From Oxytricha trifallax (Eukaryota; Ciliophora; Spirotrichea; Sporadotrichida; Oxytrichidae): 64,000 nt of DNA. Position numbers and translations under genes: made by a program. Positions 13,132 through 26,738 of the stretch are shown in pieces (position 1 is the first letter of the stretch; each line of letters opens with the position of its first letter). The stretch is from NCBI GenBank assembly GCA_000711775.1, contig ARYC01017349.1, forward strand, positions 1-64,000, in the 5' to 3' direction. Below the pieces are notes generated by a model. The model did not search any database. It worked only from the letters and a program-made list of their open reading frames with translations, and had not been told where the DNA came from.

Positions 13132-16100
13132 TCAAGGCATTAGTGGATTGCTATCGTCTTCTTATTCGACTTCTGTCATCTATATATCATCCCCTTCTTC
13201 ATATTTTTATCCACTATTTTTATAATCATTTTTTTTCTTATTTTATGGTGAGCTTCTTTTCTTTTCAGCTTTTTTAATCGTTTATCTCATTTTTTGATCT
13301 CGCCATTAATTTCGATAAAACCAAATATTTTAAAATAAAAATATAAATTAAAAACATTTGAGTATTTTACGATTCAAATATCATATATGAGAAATGTTGA
13401 AAAATAAGATTATTTTTTAATCGAATTTCTTTTATAAAATTCTAAATAATAATGATCAATTAAAGATCATACCTACATAAATTATATTATTTAGGATTAT
13501 TTATAATTTATCTATATGAAATTTCACAATTTAAATTATATAATTGTTTTTTAAAAACCAATATGTCAAATAGATTACATACATGACCAAACTGATCATT
13601 AGCATCAAGAGCAAATATCTTAAAGTGTAGTCCTTCAAGGAATCCACGCATGGCATCCGAATGTCTCTCTCTTTATGCACGCCACCTTGACATAGATTTT
13701 CTGGAATTTTTCGATAGCCTGATCTTTTATAGAAATAATCATGCAATGCGCATTCTTTTTCAGCTTTCATAAGTTTTATATTTATCTTTAAAAGTGGTAA
13801 TTAAATGTAAAAACTATTAAATATAGGGTAAGCTTTATGTATATCCTCCTCATTTATCTTGATTGGCACACATATATTGGTATCATCCTCCTCGCCTCCA
13901 GCTCTCTAGAAGCCCTCATCGCATTCATAATCCAAGTCAGTGCACTCACAAGGCGTCTTAAGTCTCTTGTTAATCATAGCCTGCAATTCCAGAGAAGATT
14001 CATCTGGTGAAAGATAGCAGTTTGACTGAGGTTTCTTCCTGAAATAGGAATATTTTGCACCCATATAACATTAAGTATGTAGCGCATGCAAATCGTGGGG
14101 CTGAAATAACTCAAAGTCTAGTTGCTTGTCACAAATTGCCAGGGAATTAGTGGATTGTAAGAAGTCTAAGAGATTTAAAAAAACTAATTTATCTTGGAAG
14201 TTGACATCGTAAGTTTCTACAATAATAGCATAGGGATTGCTAAGATCCTGAGTTATTTTCTTAATAAAAATCGGGGTGTTTGATATTAGAATTTAGGTGA
14301 AGTTTGAGTAATCTGAAGTTATAGTTATTTTATCAGTTTCTTATCCAATCTAATAGAGTAAACTTTTAATAAGTAAATTTATAGTGCTTCCAATTTTTTA
14401 CTTGTTTACTAATAGTTAAGCTGCTTCTAAAAATATGAAATGACTTGGTCCATCCTCAGAAATTTATTTCCAACTCAGCCCCCCATCATTACTTGCAAAT
14501 GTTTGAATATATTAACTATTACTCCCCATATAACCGTTAGCAATTATAAACCCTTGAGCTTTCTCATAAGATTTAATGCTCTGCACATTAAATTCTCTAT
14601 AATTATATAAAATCAGATTTAAATGACACTCCTCATCGTAGTCTAAGTTTTAACTATTTTTAGCATTTTCACAAGTCAATCGATTTCCTTGTAAATCGTA
14701 AACTTTCTAGATTTTATGCCATTAAGCGCCATTGTTTAAACTAATCAATGTGTGAAACGCTTAAACTTTAAGTGGTTAATTGTTGTCAGTTGTGAGTTTT
14801 TATCCTGATGCTTAATTTGAAATTATTTATTCATCATCTTGATCAGAAACTACGATTAAAATATCTTTATTAAATGAATTTCTCTCATCATTTTTTACAT
14901 TTACTATAAGCACGAAATCCATAGATTACACTTTATAGAAGTCAGGGACTAAATTGCTTATACTCTAAAGATTTTAAGCATTAGGTTTCTCTGAATAAAA
15001 TATACGACTATTATATATAAAATGACACAAAAAAAAGATTCAATGATATAAAATAATACCTTAATTTTCTCTATGGTATTAACATCACTCATTACAAGCG
15101 AAAATTAAACTCCTCTTGCATCAGATTGGTATAAATAATTTTTCTTGGAAGTTTAAGAATCCAATATTTAATCAGATATGGCCATGTAAGCAAGTCTGGG
15201 ATCCCCAGGAATATTTTCTATGAACTTTATTTTCAGATTTTGAGAGAACGCCAAATGATTATTTAATTTTATTTTGACTAGTATAATTCTAAAAAAAAAT
15301 ATAGTAAAAACTATTAAATTATTAGTTCACCCCTAATTTTATATACTATGGCTACCCTTTAAGATTATTCAAGTTATATTTCATAATATACTCATTCAGG
15401 GATTTTTGCATGTTTTTAATGATGTAGAGATAATTTTAATTTACAACGTAGAAGTCTTCTAAACTCTGATTTATTTTAATTCACAATTCCCTTAAAACAA
15501 TAGTATATTAAATATTAAATATAACTTTTAAGTTTACTTAATTGCTAATCCTAATTGATTTAGGAGTGCCAATATCAATCTTATCAAAATAATAGAGGAC
15601 TTTACTTTTCTGTAATCCCTATTAATTAAGCACTAACACGCCAATCTAAGAGCCTACATGATTGATTTTAGTGAATTCATATTTCAGGATGTTTTTAGCC
15701 AATAGCCACCAGTCGAAATTTTACAGAGCATTTGTGTAGAATAAATTATATTTGCAGTCGGAAATTGTTGGATCTTAGAGACAGGCGTTGTCTTGGAATC
15801 TATGTGCGAGGACCACAGGGGAGGTTAACTAGTGAGTTTTATATTTATTTTTATAAATATGAAACATTTACAGAATAAAATATTTAATAAAGAGTTTTTA
15901 TTTGGTAATCGAATTATTTCTTGGGAAATTTATACTCTAAGAATTTATTATCATTTATATGATATACCCCTTCATTTTCATTAAAATCATTGATTTATAT
16001 ATAATGAATAGAAATTAATATAGTTTTTATTTTTAAAAAATCAGGTAGTTGACAATCCTTAATTGCCAAAACTTGATCATTTTAAAGTTCAATTATGACT

Positions 16101-16642
16101 GCTGATCCATCATAATTCTAAGATATTTTATGAATTTTAGCGGGCAACCTAAAACTAATTACTTATTAATCTTTTGCATTTTAAGCTGAATTCAAAGTAG
16201 ATTTTATGTATTATTTCCCTTGATTTTTACTTAAATCTCTATTATTCAAATAATTGGGATATTAATAATTAATAATAAACAAATTTAATCTTTGTAGTAA
16301 TAAAGAATGAACAATTTCATGATATAGTATAGATTTAAATTGGATAATTTTTAGTAAAAAACTATAATCCCTTATTTATTAAGGGTAAATAATACCTTCA
16401 AAATTATTTTCACTTGGAATAACAAGCAGACGGGAATCTCTTGTAATCATGAATTTATTGCTTATAAATTAATTGTCATCGTAATTCACATGGCATTGAA
16501 TCACCTCTAGGATGTTAGTTTGATTAATATTTTGCAGAGAGTCTATATTTTCGTATTTAGGGATCAGGATATCTTAAGTGTAGTTTTTAGTTAAAGTCAA
16601 ACCAAGAATTGAAATAATGATGATGAAAATACTTTACATCAT
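13132..16642 (-). CDS. VPS10-domain (sortilin-like) sorting receptor
   Basis: Type I membrane receptor that sorts cargo between Golgi and the endolysosomal system. The start ATG at 16640-16642 gives a signal peptide (MMQSIFIIIISILGLTLT). The VPS10 body follows in several segments. The Cys-rich 10CC end of the domain is clear at 13840-14130: NCYLSPDES, then PCECTDLDYECDEGF, the family's C-x-C-T-x-x-D/E-Y/F-E-C-D motif. Next come GYRKIPENLCQGGVH and one membrane span (LRYLLLMLMISLVMYVIYL) at 13531-13770. A basic then acidic tail (13132-13320, RNQWRDQKMRQTIKK ... EVEQEDDSNPLMP) ends at TGA 13132; acidic clusters in such tails bind sorting adaptors. Introns or IESs separate the tail, the span and the body, the AT-rich 15840-16060 being one. 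Single copy, no lesion seen. Confidence 0.8.
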
Positions 16643-16766
16643 GTTTAATTTTCAATTATATTATAAGCTAATTAAATTTTTGTTCATCTTTATGTGAGTA
16701 TTTTATGAATTTAAATTGAAATGTTTGATGAAATTAAATGCTTGATTTAAAGTATAACTGATTATA

Positions 16767-19700
16767 TCATAATATTAGTAAGTCTTGTTTGAATATAACC
16801 CCAATGACACTCTCAAGTGTGATTCTCTTCTCTTCCTATGCCATGGCTTGACTCCAAATTCTATTTCTCTCAAAAATAAGTGGTAAGTGCTCCTGCAGTC
16901 CCATCTAATCCTAGAAGCTGCCTTTACCAGATATCTGAGACACAATTTGTATGAGTTTATTGAATTCTTCCAGCTCGAAGGTTCTATCTTGGAAACAACC
17001 TGGATATTGTAAATCTTACTCGTCTCCTAATAAATGTAAGAAGTTTTGGTTTTGCATAAGGAAATCGAAAATTCTGAACTTTATTCCTCTGTAAATATCG
17101 ATTAACACCTCAAAGTATTTCTCAGTTGGGATTAAAACTATGCCGTTAGTGCCAGGAGGAGGCAATTTAGCATGAGCTTTGATGTTAAGTTAGAGTTCTT
17201 CTTAGATTTTAGTGAAAGATTTTGGTTGAACTTTCTTTTAGAAGTAACTTATAAAGACTTCATAAGAATTCTGGAAGATGATATTTTGACTTTCTAGGTT
17301 TATGTCTCTTCTGATAGCTTGCTAGAAGCAGTCACTAAAAATGGAAATTATTAAGGACTTTAAATTACCCAAAAACCATTAATCTGTTGAATTGGTAAAA
17401 GAAAGATAAGTCATCGTTTGTAAAGTTAACTTCGTCCAAGCCAGTAAATTTACTAAATAGCGAGACAGTCAGATTTTTACTCTAATTAAATTTGATTGTT
17501 AAGAATATCTCTTTGAGTTTCTTCTCTGTGATACTTGCAATTCCGTATTTATTCTATAAGTTAGTAAATAAGTGTTTGTCAGAAGTAAATATACTATTTT
17601 CTTACATAAAGTTGATCATAAACAAAGTCTGACATCATTTGCTATTTAACTAAAAGTGAATCTCTTGAAGTAGTATATTTGTCTAGATAGAACTGCTGAA
17701 TGAATTTGAGCAATTGCTTAATGCTCATCTAATTAACATTCAGGAATTTCTTGTCGTTTTATGCAAATCTTTCAATGAATAAGGGCAAAAGCTTGGTCAT
17801 TGGATGTTGCGCTACTACTTTTTAATTAATATTGCTAAAAATTTAATCATTTTAGATTTAAACTTTTTTGGTACGTTAGTGCCCAAGATTGAAAGGCACA
17901 GCCACCGTAACATTGGTGGATGGCTAAGTTTAGAATCTATAAGGTAACTATGTTAAAAGTGCTGGGTTAGTCTACATAATTTTGGATTCTAATTTTGATC
18001 TGAAAATTTAAGCCAGCTTTGCACCAAATGAAGTGATAGGCTACTTATCTTATTATGATGAAGTGGATCCGTCATCGTACGAGTTAAGTTATATGTTAAC
18101 AAAAGGCTGGTTAATTCTCTATGGCTCTGCCTAACTATCTATTGAACTATTTTTCAGGTGATTAGCTGCAAGCATATAAATTACTCAAATAATTTTGATT
18201 TAATAGCATGTTCAGTTTGAACTACTACTAATCTTGCAAAAGTTTCTACTATTCCTCTGCTAGAGTATTAACCTAAATTCCCTTATCATTTCCTGAGTTA
18301 CTAGTATTTATCTGATTCTTTGGTAAACTCTTCTTTTTGCTATTTTTAAGGAAATTGCTTTTACTTGCTACGTTTTAATTTTTGTGATTAGATTTGTTCA
18401 AGGGTTTTGGCTTTGCTCCTCCTTATTTATTTGTGTTATTTCCAGTACCTCTGTCTGAGTTTTAATCTGAGGACTAGGATGAAGCTTCTTCTATTATGAT
18501 GTTCCCTGTGTTTAAAATATATTAAAACTAGAAATTATCATAATGAGTGAATACTGCAAATTAATGTAAATAATTGTTGTTAGATGGTGACCTAGGATCT
18601 TTATTACTATTAGGAGCATGAGATTGAGATCTTTGTTATGCTTAACTAACTGCAGAATTAAAGTTTATTGCTTGAGAGTTCTATTTTCCAGTCCCTGATC
18701 TACCACATATATCATACTATTTTATAAAAGATTTAAATTTACTTTAATGAAAAAATCTAGTGTATATTTACTTTTACCGCCCCTACTAGCAGGTGATGTC
18801 ATATTACTTCCAGCCCCTTTTTTGTTTAACCATTTCTCTTACTTTGCCTGCTCTTTTTTATCTTCCTCTCTGATTTTGTCTTTCGCTGCCTTTTCAACCA
18901 TACCCTTGAATATCTTGGTTTTCTTTAGCTAAGATACTAAGTGGTTTAGGAACTGCATGCTGCGTTTCTTGTACATTTTGTTATTTAAAATATCCTCAAT
19001 GTAATATACTTTATTAAACTATACAATGGAATATATTGCGTTAAGATATTAGCCATTTTGTTGCCTTCAGATGCGAGCATTGTCTCAAAATCACTAACAT
19101 CTATGTTTTGAATGTCTTCCAGTATTTCATCAACTGTCAATGACTGCAATTCTTAAGCTCTTAGTCCTTTTTAATAATTAATGATACCTATAATTCTACA
19201 GTGAATAAGAAATATAATAGTTTTGTTAAATATTTTTAGTCCCTTTAGAGTGGTATTTCTCTTCAAAGGTGAACTGTCAGAGCCATTCGAGCTATGTTAC
19301 TTGGACAATGACAGTTGTTGCTAATTTTATGGTTTGAAATTGGACATCGATGGCTGTCTCCGACTGTGCGGACCCTACCCGTTATTCACTGTCATTTCTC
19401 ACTTTAATTAAAGAAGATTTAAATATACAAGTCATTTGATCTGTAGCACCAGATTCCATGCTGATGTCGTTGTTATTTGGACCGAGGGGTTCCATGATAA
19501 TTTCTTGAGTTTGAGCGTGATGAACAACTTTGCCTGACCTATGACCAATCTGAGGTGTATTCATCATCTTCTCTTAAATAATTGACAATTCACTATTAAT
19601 TTCAATAGGAATGTATAAATTGTATATCATCAATTTGTTGAGCTTTCTTTACTTTGGCACTAACAATGAAGATCTTGGTTCTTGTGGGAGTTTTGCGCTA

Positions 19701-20410
19701 TCATATTCTATTTTGCCGTTATCAATAAATAATACTTAAAAACTTGCATATATTCTAAATTAATACAAATTTATTCAATGTTTATTTTAACAAGTATTTT
19801 AATATCAAAAGTGCTTGTGCTGTTTTACTGATTATCAACTATGCTCTCTCCAAATAATGGCTCAGTCTGCACATCTTTCTCTACTCTTCTCTCCTGCATT
19901 TCCTACTCCTTCTCAATGTGATAGTTATAGTAGACTATCATGTCTAGCACTTGTTATGGTTCATACTCCTCAAGAATCTAGAAATATTGGTTTTCTTTCT
20001 ACATTTGAAGCTTTTCTTCTTCGTTTAACGCTTACTCTGACTTTTCATCCATTATATCGTTGCCCTCAGAGTCTATGTTAATAAAACATCAATAGTAATT
20101 ATTAACCATGCTTATTAGGAATCATATTTTGAAGTTAAAAAGTATAAAATCTAATAATTTTATAATATAAATATTTAAGAAATGATATGTTTGATAAATT
20201 GGGGTGATCTAATTCTTCTTTAGTTGGTTGATCCTGAGTTGTGTTAATTTCACATAAATTAATTTTTTACTTAAACTAATATGAGTTATTATATTAATTT
20301 ACTATTATAATTGGATTTCCATAGTCATCATATTATTAAGATGAAGCATCAGAGTCATAGCCATTCTAATCATCATCTTCCTCGTTCTAGCTTTGATTAT
20401 ATCACATATT
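16767..20410 (-). CDS. Large low-complexity protein, unrecognised
   Basis: Function not recognised. Coding blocks on minus: an acidic N-terminal block 20330-20410 (NEEDDDQNGYDSDASSQQYD), 19790-20090 (QALNEEEKLQMQKENQYF), 19640-19740, 19380-19570 (MMNTPQIGHRSGKVVHH), 18730-19360 including a helical stretch (TVDEILEDIQNIDVSDFE) and a charged block (AKDKIREEDKKEQAKQEK), a Ser/Asn/Lys-rich disordered block 18290-18700, then a more globular part 16790-18290 (LPPPGTNGIVLIPTEKYFEV; LIDIYRGIKFRIFDFLMQ). It ends at TGA 16767-16769. Frames shift between blocks at plausible short introns. The start is not certain; 19567 is the first strong Met. It may be a translation- or RNA-related scaffold by composition, but no domain could be named. 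Confidence 0.5.
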
Positions 20411-20484
20411 ATATAAAATATCCCCCCTTTCTTCAAATAAACATTGAGTAAAAGTATTTTATAAATAAGTAATATATTATATTA

Positions 20485-21946
20485 ATGGCCAAGAATTTAC
20501 TAATAAGCTTCAGTAAGAGGCTTTTCTCTCGCAAATAGCCACAGCACAGTCAAATCCTACAGAATCAGAAGAACAAAATAGAGGAAATAGACCAGGATTT
20601 GTTTCATTTAATCACAAAGAATCCTGAATTATTCAAGCTGTAAGAAGATATGGAGAAGGAGAGATAAATCAGCCAGAGTGATGCGAAAAGTGGCAAATAT
20701 AATGAACTGGAGGACTTCAAGAAACTCAGAAGTAAGTACAAAACCAAGTTTTGAATAAATGCTCAGAATACTTGGGTTTGCATAGGATTATAACCGACTA
20801 TATTTTTATGATCAGTATGTTGATTTAGCATATAGCACTGAAAATACTGAATAACAGTTTGCTGAGAGAATATGAGCATGAATTAAAGGAGTACAAAATA
20901 CACAAGAAAATAGCAAATACACTCTGCGATTTGGGTTATTTATTAGATGAAAAAGTAGTATTTAAGAAACCTGAACATCTATAGAAACAAGAGGGAGTCA
21001 TTGAGCATATAGTAGAAAACGGTGATTAAACACCTCAATTTACTTCCAATAGATACTTGATGTTTAAAATTTAAAGTTCAAATAATAACTATAATCAATA
21101 ATATTTTTGAAAGATACCACAGACTGATAAAGCAAACAAGTAAATTCATGGTAGTACTGACATTTGGTATTAAACGTAGATTTATTATAAAACCAGAAGT
21201 TTTAAGGAATGAAGAGCGAGAGGGCTTGAAGAAGTTAGCCCCTTTGAGTTTTGGAGACTTTCTTAAGAAAAATAATATGGTACCGCCTGATCTTTTAGGG
21301 CCTGAATATGATTATTTTAATTAAAGTATATGTCATTAATAAAAGATATAATGATGAGATGAATATAATCAAGGATTATTATGAAGGATTGAAAGTACCA
21401 GGTGAAGAGAAAATAGATAGAAAAGAAGATGTGCAATAATATAAATATTAATATTTCTAATATCAGTTAATACTAATGTTATGATTGAATAAAGTTTGAT
21501 TATTTATCAAAGTATTGCACAAATTTGATATTGCTCTTGTAAATAAACACAATCAAGCATTCGTGGGTGAATGCGTAATTCGCATGGGAGAATTAAAGTT
21601 AACAAATCTGTATATGATTATGCATGAAGGAGATATTTTCGTTAAGAATCACTGGCATGAAAACTTCCTAGATCCCTCGGGTCCTCACTACAAGCGCTTC
21701 CAACCAGTAAATTTCAACTTTTTAAGTGAAAGTTTGCAATCAGGAATTATTGAATTTCTCTATTCTGTGGGTGTGAACCCTGAGGTTGGATTGTGTATAG
21801 AATATCTTAGTTTTAATAAGGAGCAGAGAATGTACATGGCTTGGTTAAGAGATATATACAAATATTTCAATGAGGAACTTGATAAAAATTCACACATTAG
21901 TCTTAGATTACTAGGGAAATAAGAAAAACTTGCTTTTGACAAGTGA
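20485..21946 (+). CDS. MAM33/p32 (C1QBP)-family mitochondrial matrix protein
   Basis: p32/MAM33 proteins are acidic trimeric mitochondrial matrix proteins tied to mitoribosome and respiratory function. The start ATG at 20485 opens a basic, Ser/Arg-rich leader (KNLLISFSKRLFSRK) that fits a mitochondrial presequence. Exon 1 ends at GTAAGT near 20732; further blocks are 20837-21110 and 21150-21440. The last exon, 21513-21946, carries the family signature: ENFLDPSGPHYKRF, then a C-terminal helical region GIIEFLYSVGVNPEVG followed by NKEQRMYMAWLRDIYKYF, which resembles the NKEQREYIRWLKDL end of p32. TGA at 21944. Only the C-terminal match is strong; the first three exons could include extra sequence. 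Divergent from the minus gene ending its 5' side near 20410, with only about 75 bp between. Confidence 0.65.
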
Positions 21947-22040
21947 TTTTGGATTATGATTATAAACTTTTTAAATATTTGGTTTAATTAAATTAAGAAT
22001 GCTATTAATACTTAAGAAGTTAGTCCTCTCTCTATTGTAA

Positions 22041-24213
22041 TCAACGAACGACATACTCAAATTCTTTCTTTCCTTCTTTCTCGGGGTGAGCCTGGGATGG
22101 ATGCTCTTCTCCTTCTACCTTTCTATATCTTGGGTTGAATTCCTCTAAGACACTCTTGGGGACCCCAATACCTTCCCATTTAGGACCCCTGTAATTCATT
22201 CTGTCCATTAATTCTCTGTGACGTCTTATGTCTTCTGGGTCTGCATTAGAGCAATACATATATTTTAGAGCCTCTATTTATTAAACAAAAATTTAGTAAT
22301 ACCAATTGGAATACTGAGCTTACTCCCTGGTTTCCCCTTGACCTGGTACTAACTTACCATTTCTCAAGACATAGGTTCCTGACCCCTAAATCCCCTCTTT
22401 CACTTCTTCCTGTGTTTAATTTTGACCTTCTTATGTTCCATTATTCATGTTTCTGAATGTTACGTTAAACTTAAATTAATACTTCAAATGAAATTGTTAT
22501 AAGCAACAAAATAAGCCCCCTTATTTTTGAAAATGTTTACCATGTAAATCCATATCAATTTCACCATCAATTTTACCAGCTAGGTTCTTAGACATAGACT
22601 GTAACTATTTGATTTCCTCTTCATAGAGCTTCTTTAACTCCAAATCTTCCTCTCTTTCCACATACTTGATGTTTTTGAATCTCTCCTCTTATAATTTTAT
22701 GTTTTATTCTATGTTAATTCTAAATATTACACAGTAAACTCATCTAATTTGAATTGAATTCACACACTTTTTTAATTATATCCATCAATCGGATTCATCT
22801 GCTCTAGTCTTTTCAAAGATTAGAGCCCTTTCATTAATTCTTCAGTTTAAGAGTCTAGTGATGCGTATTTCTGCTTATCTTTCTCTATTAAATCTCGCAG
22901 TTTTTGCCTATTCTCTGGTGATTCATCATCGTCTAATTTAAAAAAAAATAAATTATTACATAAATTTATTCTTAATTTTTTAATGATACTTTTTCATGTA
23001 AAAATAAACAATTTAATGAATGAGACAGCTGCACCATTTAAAATAATAAGATTCTATAAGAGATAAAGTATAGATTTTATAGAAAATTTAAATTAAAATG
23101 ATTGTCCGCTAATCCTTTCATCTAGGTTTGTTGCTATTCAATATAATATAAAATATTATATCCATTAGCAAATAAATTTAATTATAAATTGCTTATAATT
23201 TATTTAAATATTATAAACATGCATATATTTACAAGATAATTCATGAGATAAATTTATTATTCTTTAAAACGTAGTACAATTATAATAAATTATAGACTTT
23301 ATAATATAATTAAATTATTATATATTACTTATATAATATTTAAAAAGTTTTTGATCATATGCCCATGATACATTTATTGGTACTTGTACATACCTTTTTA
23401 ATCATATTATTATTAACTCCAAAATCAAATAAAATCAACCTTTATTATTTTTTATGGAATTAGCCTTGTTCTTTAAGAGATTTAGCAGCTGCGGCATTTT
23501 CATCTAGTGGGTTGTGCTCTTCCTACTTCTCTAATCTCTCCTCTAGTTGCTTTGACATATCGCTATCCCCACTATTATATCATAAATCACAATATGAATT
23601 TCACCATTCATTAAATCATTATTTAAAAATACAAACTAATTTATATGGTGTGATATTTAGATCTCCCTTGCTTATTTCTTCAAAAGCCTTGGGATAGTTG
23701 ATTTTCAACATGTAAAATTTACTTTTTGTCACAGTAACCAACTTCTTGAATTCCATCTCCTGTTTTATTTCTTTCTGAGAGTTTTTAAATAGAGATAAAA
23801 AAATAAAAGGCATTTATTTGTGTATAACTCATATCACCAATAATATTTTTGAGGAAAAAAACTATTAATAAAAAAGAGTCAGATTATTCATCCAGAGTCG
23901 ATTGAGGCTGAGTAGGATTTACAGCAACATCATTTGAAAATAGTAAATTTTAGAATTGCTGACTAAACCTTCTCAAATCCTCCAATGTTCTTGATTTATT
24001 TTAGTCTTGATCTGGTATTCTCTAAGTCAGTAGATCAATCTTGGCTAGATTTTAACGTATTTCTCTCTCATAGATTAATCTCAGAGTTTTTAAATTCAAG
24101 TTTGTTGCGAAATTGTTAATTTGGATTGGCAAAACCTTGGAAATAAATTGTTATTTAGACAGTAAGGTTTAACAAAATTAATGCTTAATTGAAAGTTTGG
24201 TCAAATACTGCAT
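22041..24213 (-). CDS. Unrecognised charged protein, possibly mitochondrial
   Basis: Start ATG at 24211-24213 (MQYLTKLSIKHQFCQTLL), a basic amphipathic leader of mitochondrial look. Exons on minus: 23890-24213, about 23640-23790 (EFKKLVTVTKSKFYMLKI), 23415-23575 (HNPLDENAAAAKSLKEQG), 22760-22940 (RQKLRDLIEKDKQKYASL), 22545-22710 (KYVEREEDLELKKLYEEE), then 22330-22450 and 22041-22270, joined by an intron of about 50 bp (GTAAGCTC...AATAG) that keeps the frame into EALKYMYCSNADPEDIRR. The C-terminal exon is well conserved-looking (MDRMNYRGPKWEGIGVPK) and ends at TGA 22041-22043. The AT-rich 22950-23400 is a long IES or intron. No family recognised. Confidence 0.55.
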
Positions 24214-24343
24214 TTTCTGTAAGTAAAATATTTATATAATTAAATTACTTTTAAAATGAAAATACGATGCTTTATTCTTCATAATATAAATAGATGAGGA
24301 TATGGGAGAATTATTATAATTAAATCATTTACAGATTAAAATA

Positions 24344-26344
24344 ATGGAAACTTTATCAGCTTACTAAGCAAAGTGAGTTATTATTCATTTATTTAACTTT
24401 TAGTTTTCCCCAGACCCATATAGACAACTATGGACAATCACAAACTTAACCTCTCAACTAAGAGCAAGTACCTCAACATTCGCCTTAAGTGTCAAATGAA
24501 GTCATCACAAACCTCTAAAACATATATCAAGCGCTGAGTATGTTAAAAGATTTTGGATCAGAAAACAATGCAAATATTCAGTAGGCCAGTATGCAACTAA
24601 TGAATCTTTTGCAGTCAGTCTCTAATCCTGTATCTTACTTGACCACTATCCTCATTAAAGCTCAAGATATACAAGAAACAGTCACTTGTTGTCTGTAACT
24701 TCAAAACTTCATTGAGAAAGAAGGATACTCCGATTTTTAGAGGCAGTGCTAAGTTATTGATGTTTCTACATGTACTGTTCAACATATAGGAGTTAAAGCG
24801 ATCATGGAAAAACTTCTAAAGATTTGCCTGAGTTTAAGTAGTTCTGACGAAACAGTACCATAGATGAAGATTTACAAAGATTTTATCATTAAAACTCTTG
24901 TAAGGCTTTCTTTATAGTACTGGAGTGAAAATTCTTGCTTTCAAAGTTACATCTAGCAAATAAGAAGTGAGTTTTGCTCTATTCAGGATTAATCATCTCC
25001 TACCAGAACGATACTCCTTCAGATCTTTTAAAGGATGCTTGAAAGCATTAAACTCATTACAGTGTTTGAAGATCAAGGAGCTTCAAGTGAGGTTGATGAT
25101 CAAAACTCAAGCGAGACTTAGAACCTGAACTACATAACAGTAAGCTTATTTATCCAGACTGCACTGCCAGATATCTTTACTGTTTTGTCAGAAGCCTTCA
25201 AACAAAACTGTAATTACCAAAAGATATTGGAGGATCCAACTTATTAAATGAACTTCAGCTTGATGGCTGAAACTTTAAGCTACTCTCTTATGTTAACTAC
25301 AAGACCGATCAAGAAATCTGTCAACTAAATATCGATCACTCTTTAAAGTAGTATTTAGAATTAAGGAGCTTATCAGAATTTTTGCACCCCAGAGAATATA
25401 AGAGATATGATACAGCTAGCAAGCTAAGAATCTTTGAAAAAGAAAGCACGAGACTAACTTTTAAATCTTGTTTCAAATATGATTCGATGCCAAAAGTTTA
25501 ATAATTCTGATCAAGTTAGTATCACACAAGGGACTATTCTGATAATTGAATCAAGTCTCTTGCTACTCAACAACTCAGTTATTAATCCATCGAAAAAGAT
25601 TAAGATATTGAAAGTCATCAATTTGACAATTCCTTTTAATATTCTAGAATCATCAATAGCTCAAAAGTGGCTTGTTCATCTCACTTAAATAACATAAGGT
25701 ATGTTATAGTATTTAAAATCTCCAACTTTCACTTATAGTTAATAATTATCGGTTAAGAAACTACATTGAGCTTTGTCAAGCTTGGGAGCCACTTATCAAA
25801 GTACTAGAGAGAGTCGATACTTAAGAAACTTCAGATATTAGCAATTTCTTATTCATTCAGTTTTAGGCAGCTTTTAAAAGTGTCTTGACCAAACTATCTA
25901 AAAAGTAAAATGCACCTGATGAAGGTAATATTTAGTTTTTGTAATTATCTTTTAGATGGCGATGATGAAGATTACTTGATTGGTTTCAATAAGACTGATT
26001 AATAGATCAAACCTTTGATTTAACCTCTTTTTAGGATAAACTTATAATATAGATCTATAAAAATATCTTTAACTTAATTTATATGCCGACCATCTAAGAT
26101 GTTTGAGTTCATACTATCAGCTCTAAATGAACTTAAATCTCTCGCTTAATTATCTGAAAGCGGCATTAAAAACTCAGAGACTCAAGTTGACATTGGATGC
26201 GTTGAAAACGCTTTTAATATGATTTCTTGGACTTACCATTCAATAAAAACACTTTATTCAATCCTGATAACATAAATTGAACAGCCATGCTATCCTTAAC
26301 TTTAAATTGAGAGAGCTGATATTTTCATTAAATTATTCATATGA
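24344..26344 (+). CDS. HEAT-repeat protein, exportin/importin-beta-like
   Basis: Likely a nuclear transport receptor or similar alpha-solenoid. ATG at 24344; a 29-bp intron (GTGAGT...TTTTAG, 24373-24402 region) leads in frame to NFPQTHIDNYGQ. The next exon is one long open frame to about 25700. Its start resembles the N-terminus of importin-beta-type proteins: a helix pair over IQQASMQLMNLLQ and ETVTCCLQLQNFIEKEG, then repeated amphipathic helices (KDFIIKTLVRLSLQYW; LNYITVSLFIQTALPDI). Two more introns (25701-25742, 25926-25956) are in frame, and the last exon contains RPSKMFEFILSALNELKS. It ends at TGA 26342-26344. Shorter than typical exportins (over 900 aa), so it may be partial or a divergent relative. 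The minus gene at 35879-37938 has the same character. Confidence 0.5.
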
Positions 26345-26738
26345 CTTGCCATTAAAGAAAATCAAAATTAATCTCATAATCAATCACAAGTCTATATATT
26401 ATTTTAATAATTCCAAGAAATGTCGTAAAGCTTGATGCTAGATCTGGGAAATCAGATCTTTTCTTAGGACGGTCTATAGTTTAGATTTGGTTTATGGTTT
26501 TGGACTTACTGGCCAAAAGCTTCTCATGATTCTGGCCTCTTTTTTCTAAGAAATATCATAGTACATCCATTTCACTTAAATAATAGAGAATTATTTTGAT
26601 GTTTATTTTTTTCATATTTTAGAACACTCTATATAATAATTTAAAGCATATGAAATAATTTTAGCATTAATAAAATTTCACAACGTCGCATGGCACACTA
26701 CAAGACATTTCCCCACTCAACCTTCACTTCGCTTCAAA
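26345..26738. other. Spacer between two plus-strand genes
   Basis: No gene seen. It contains a small perfect hairpin, AGATCTG-GGAAAT-CAGATCT, at about 26443-26462, which could be part of a transcript end or chance. Confidence 0.4.

Noticed and set aside
18747..18932. Hydrophobic plus-strand ORF resembling a small membrane protein
   Set aside because: Complement of a charged, clearly coding minus-strand block (AKDKIREEDKKEQAKQEK).
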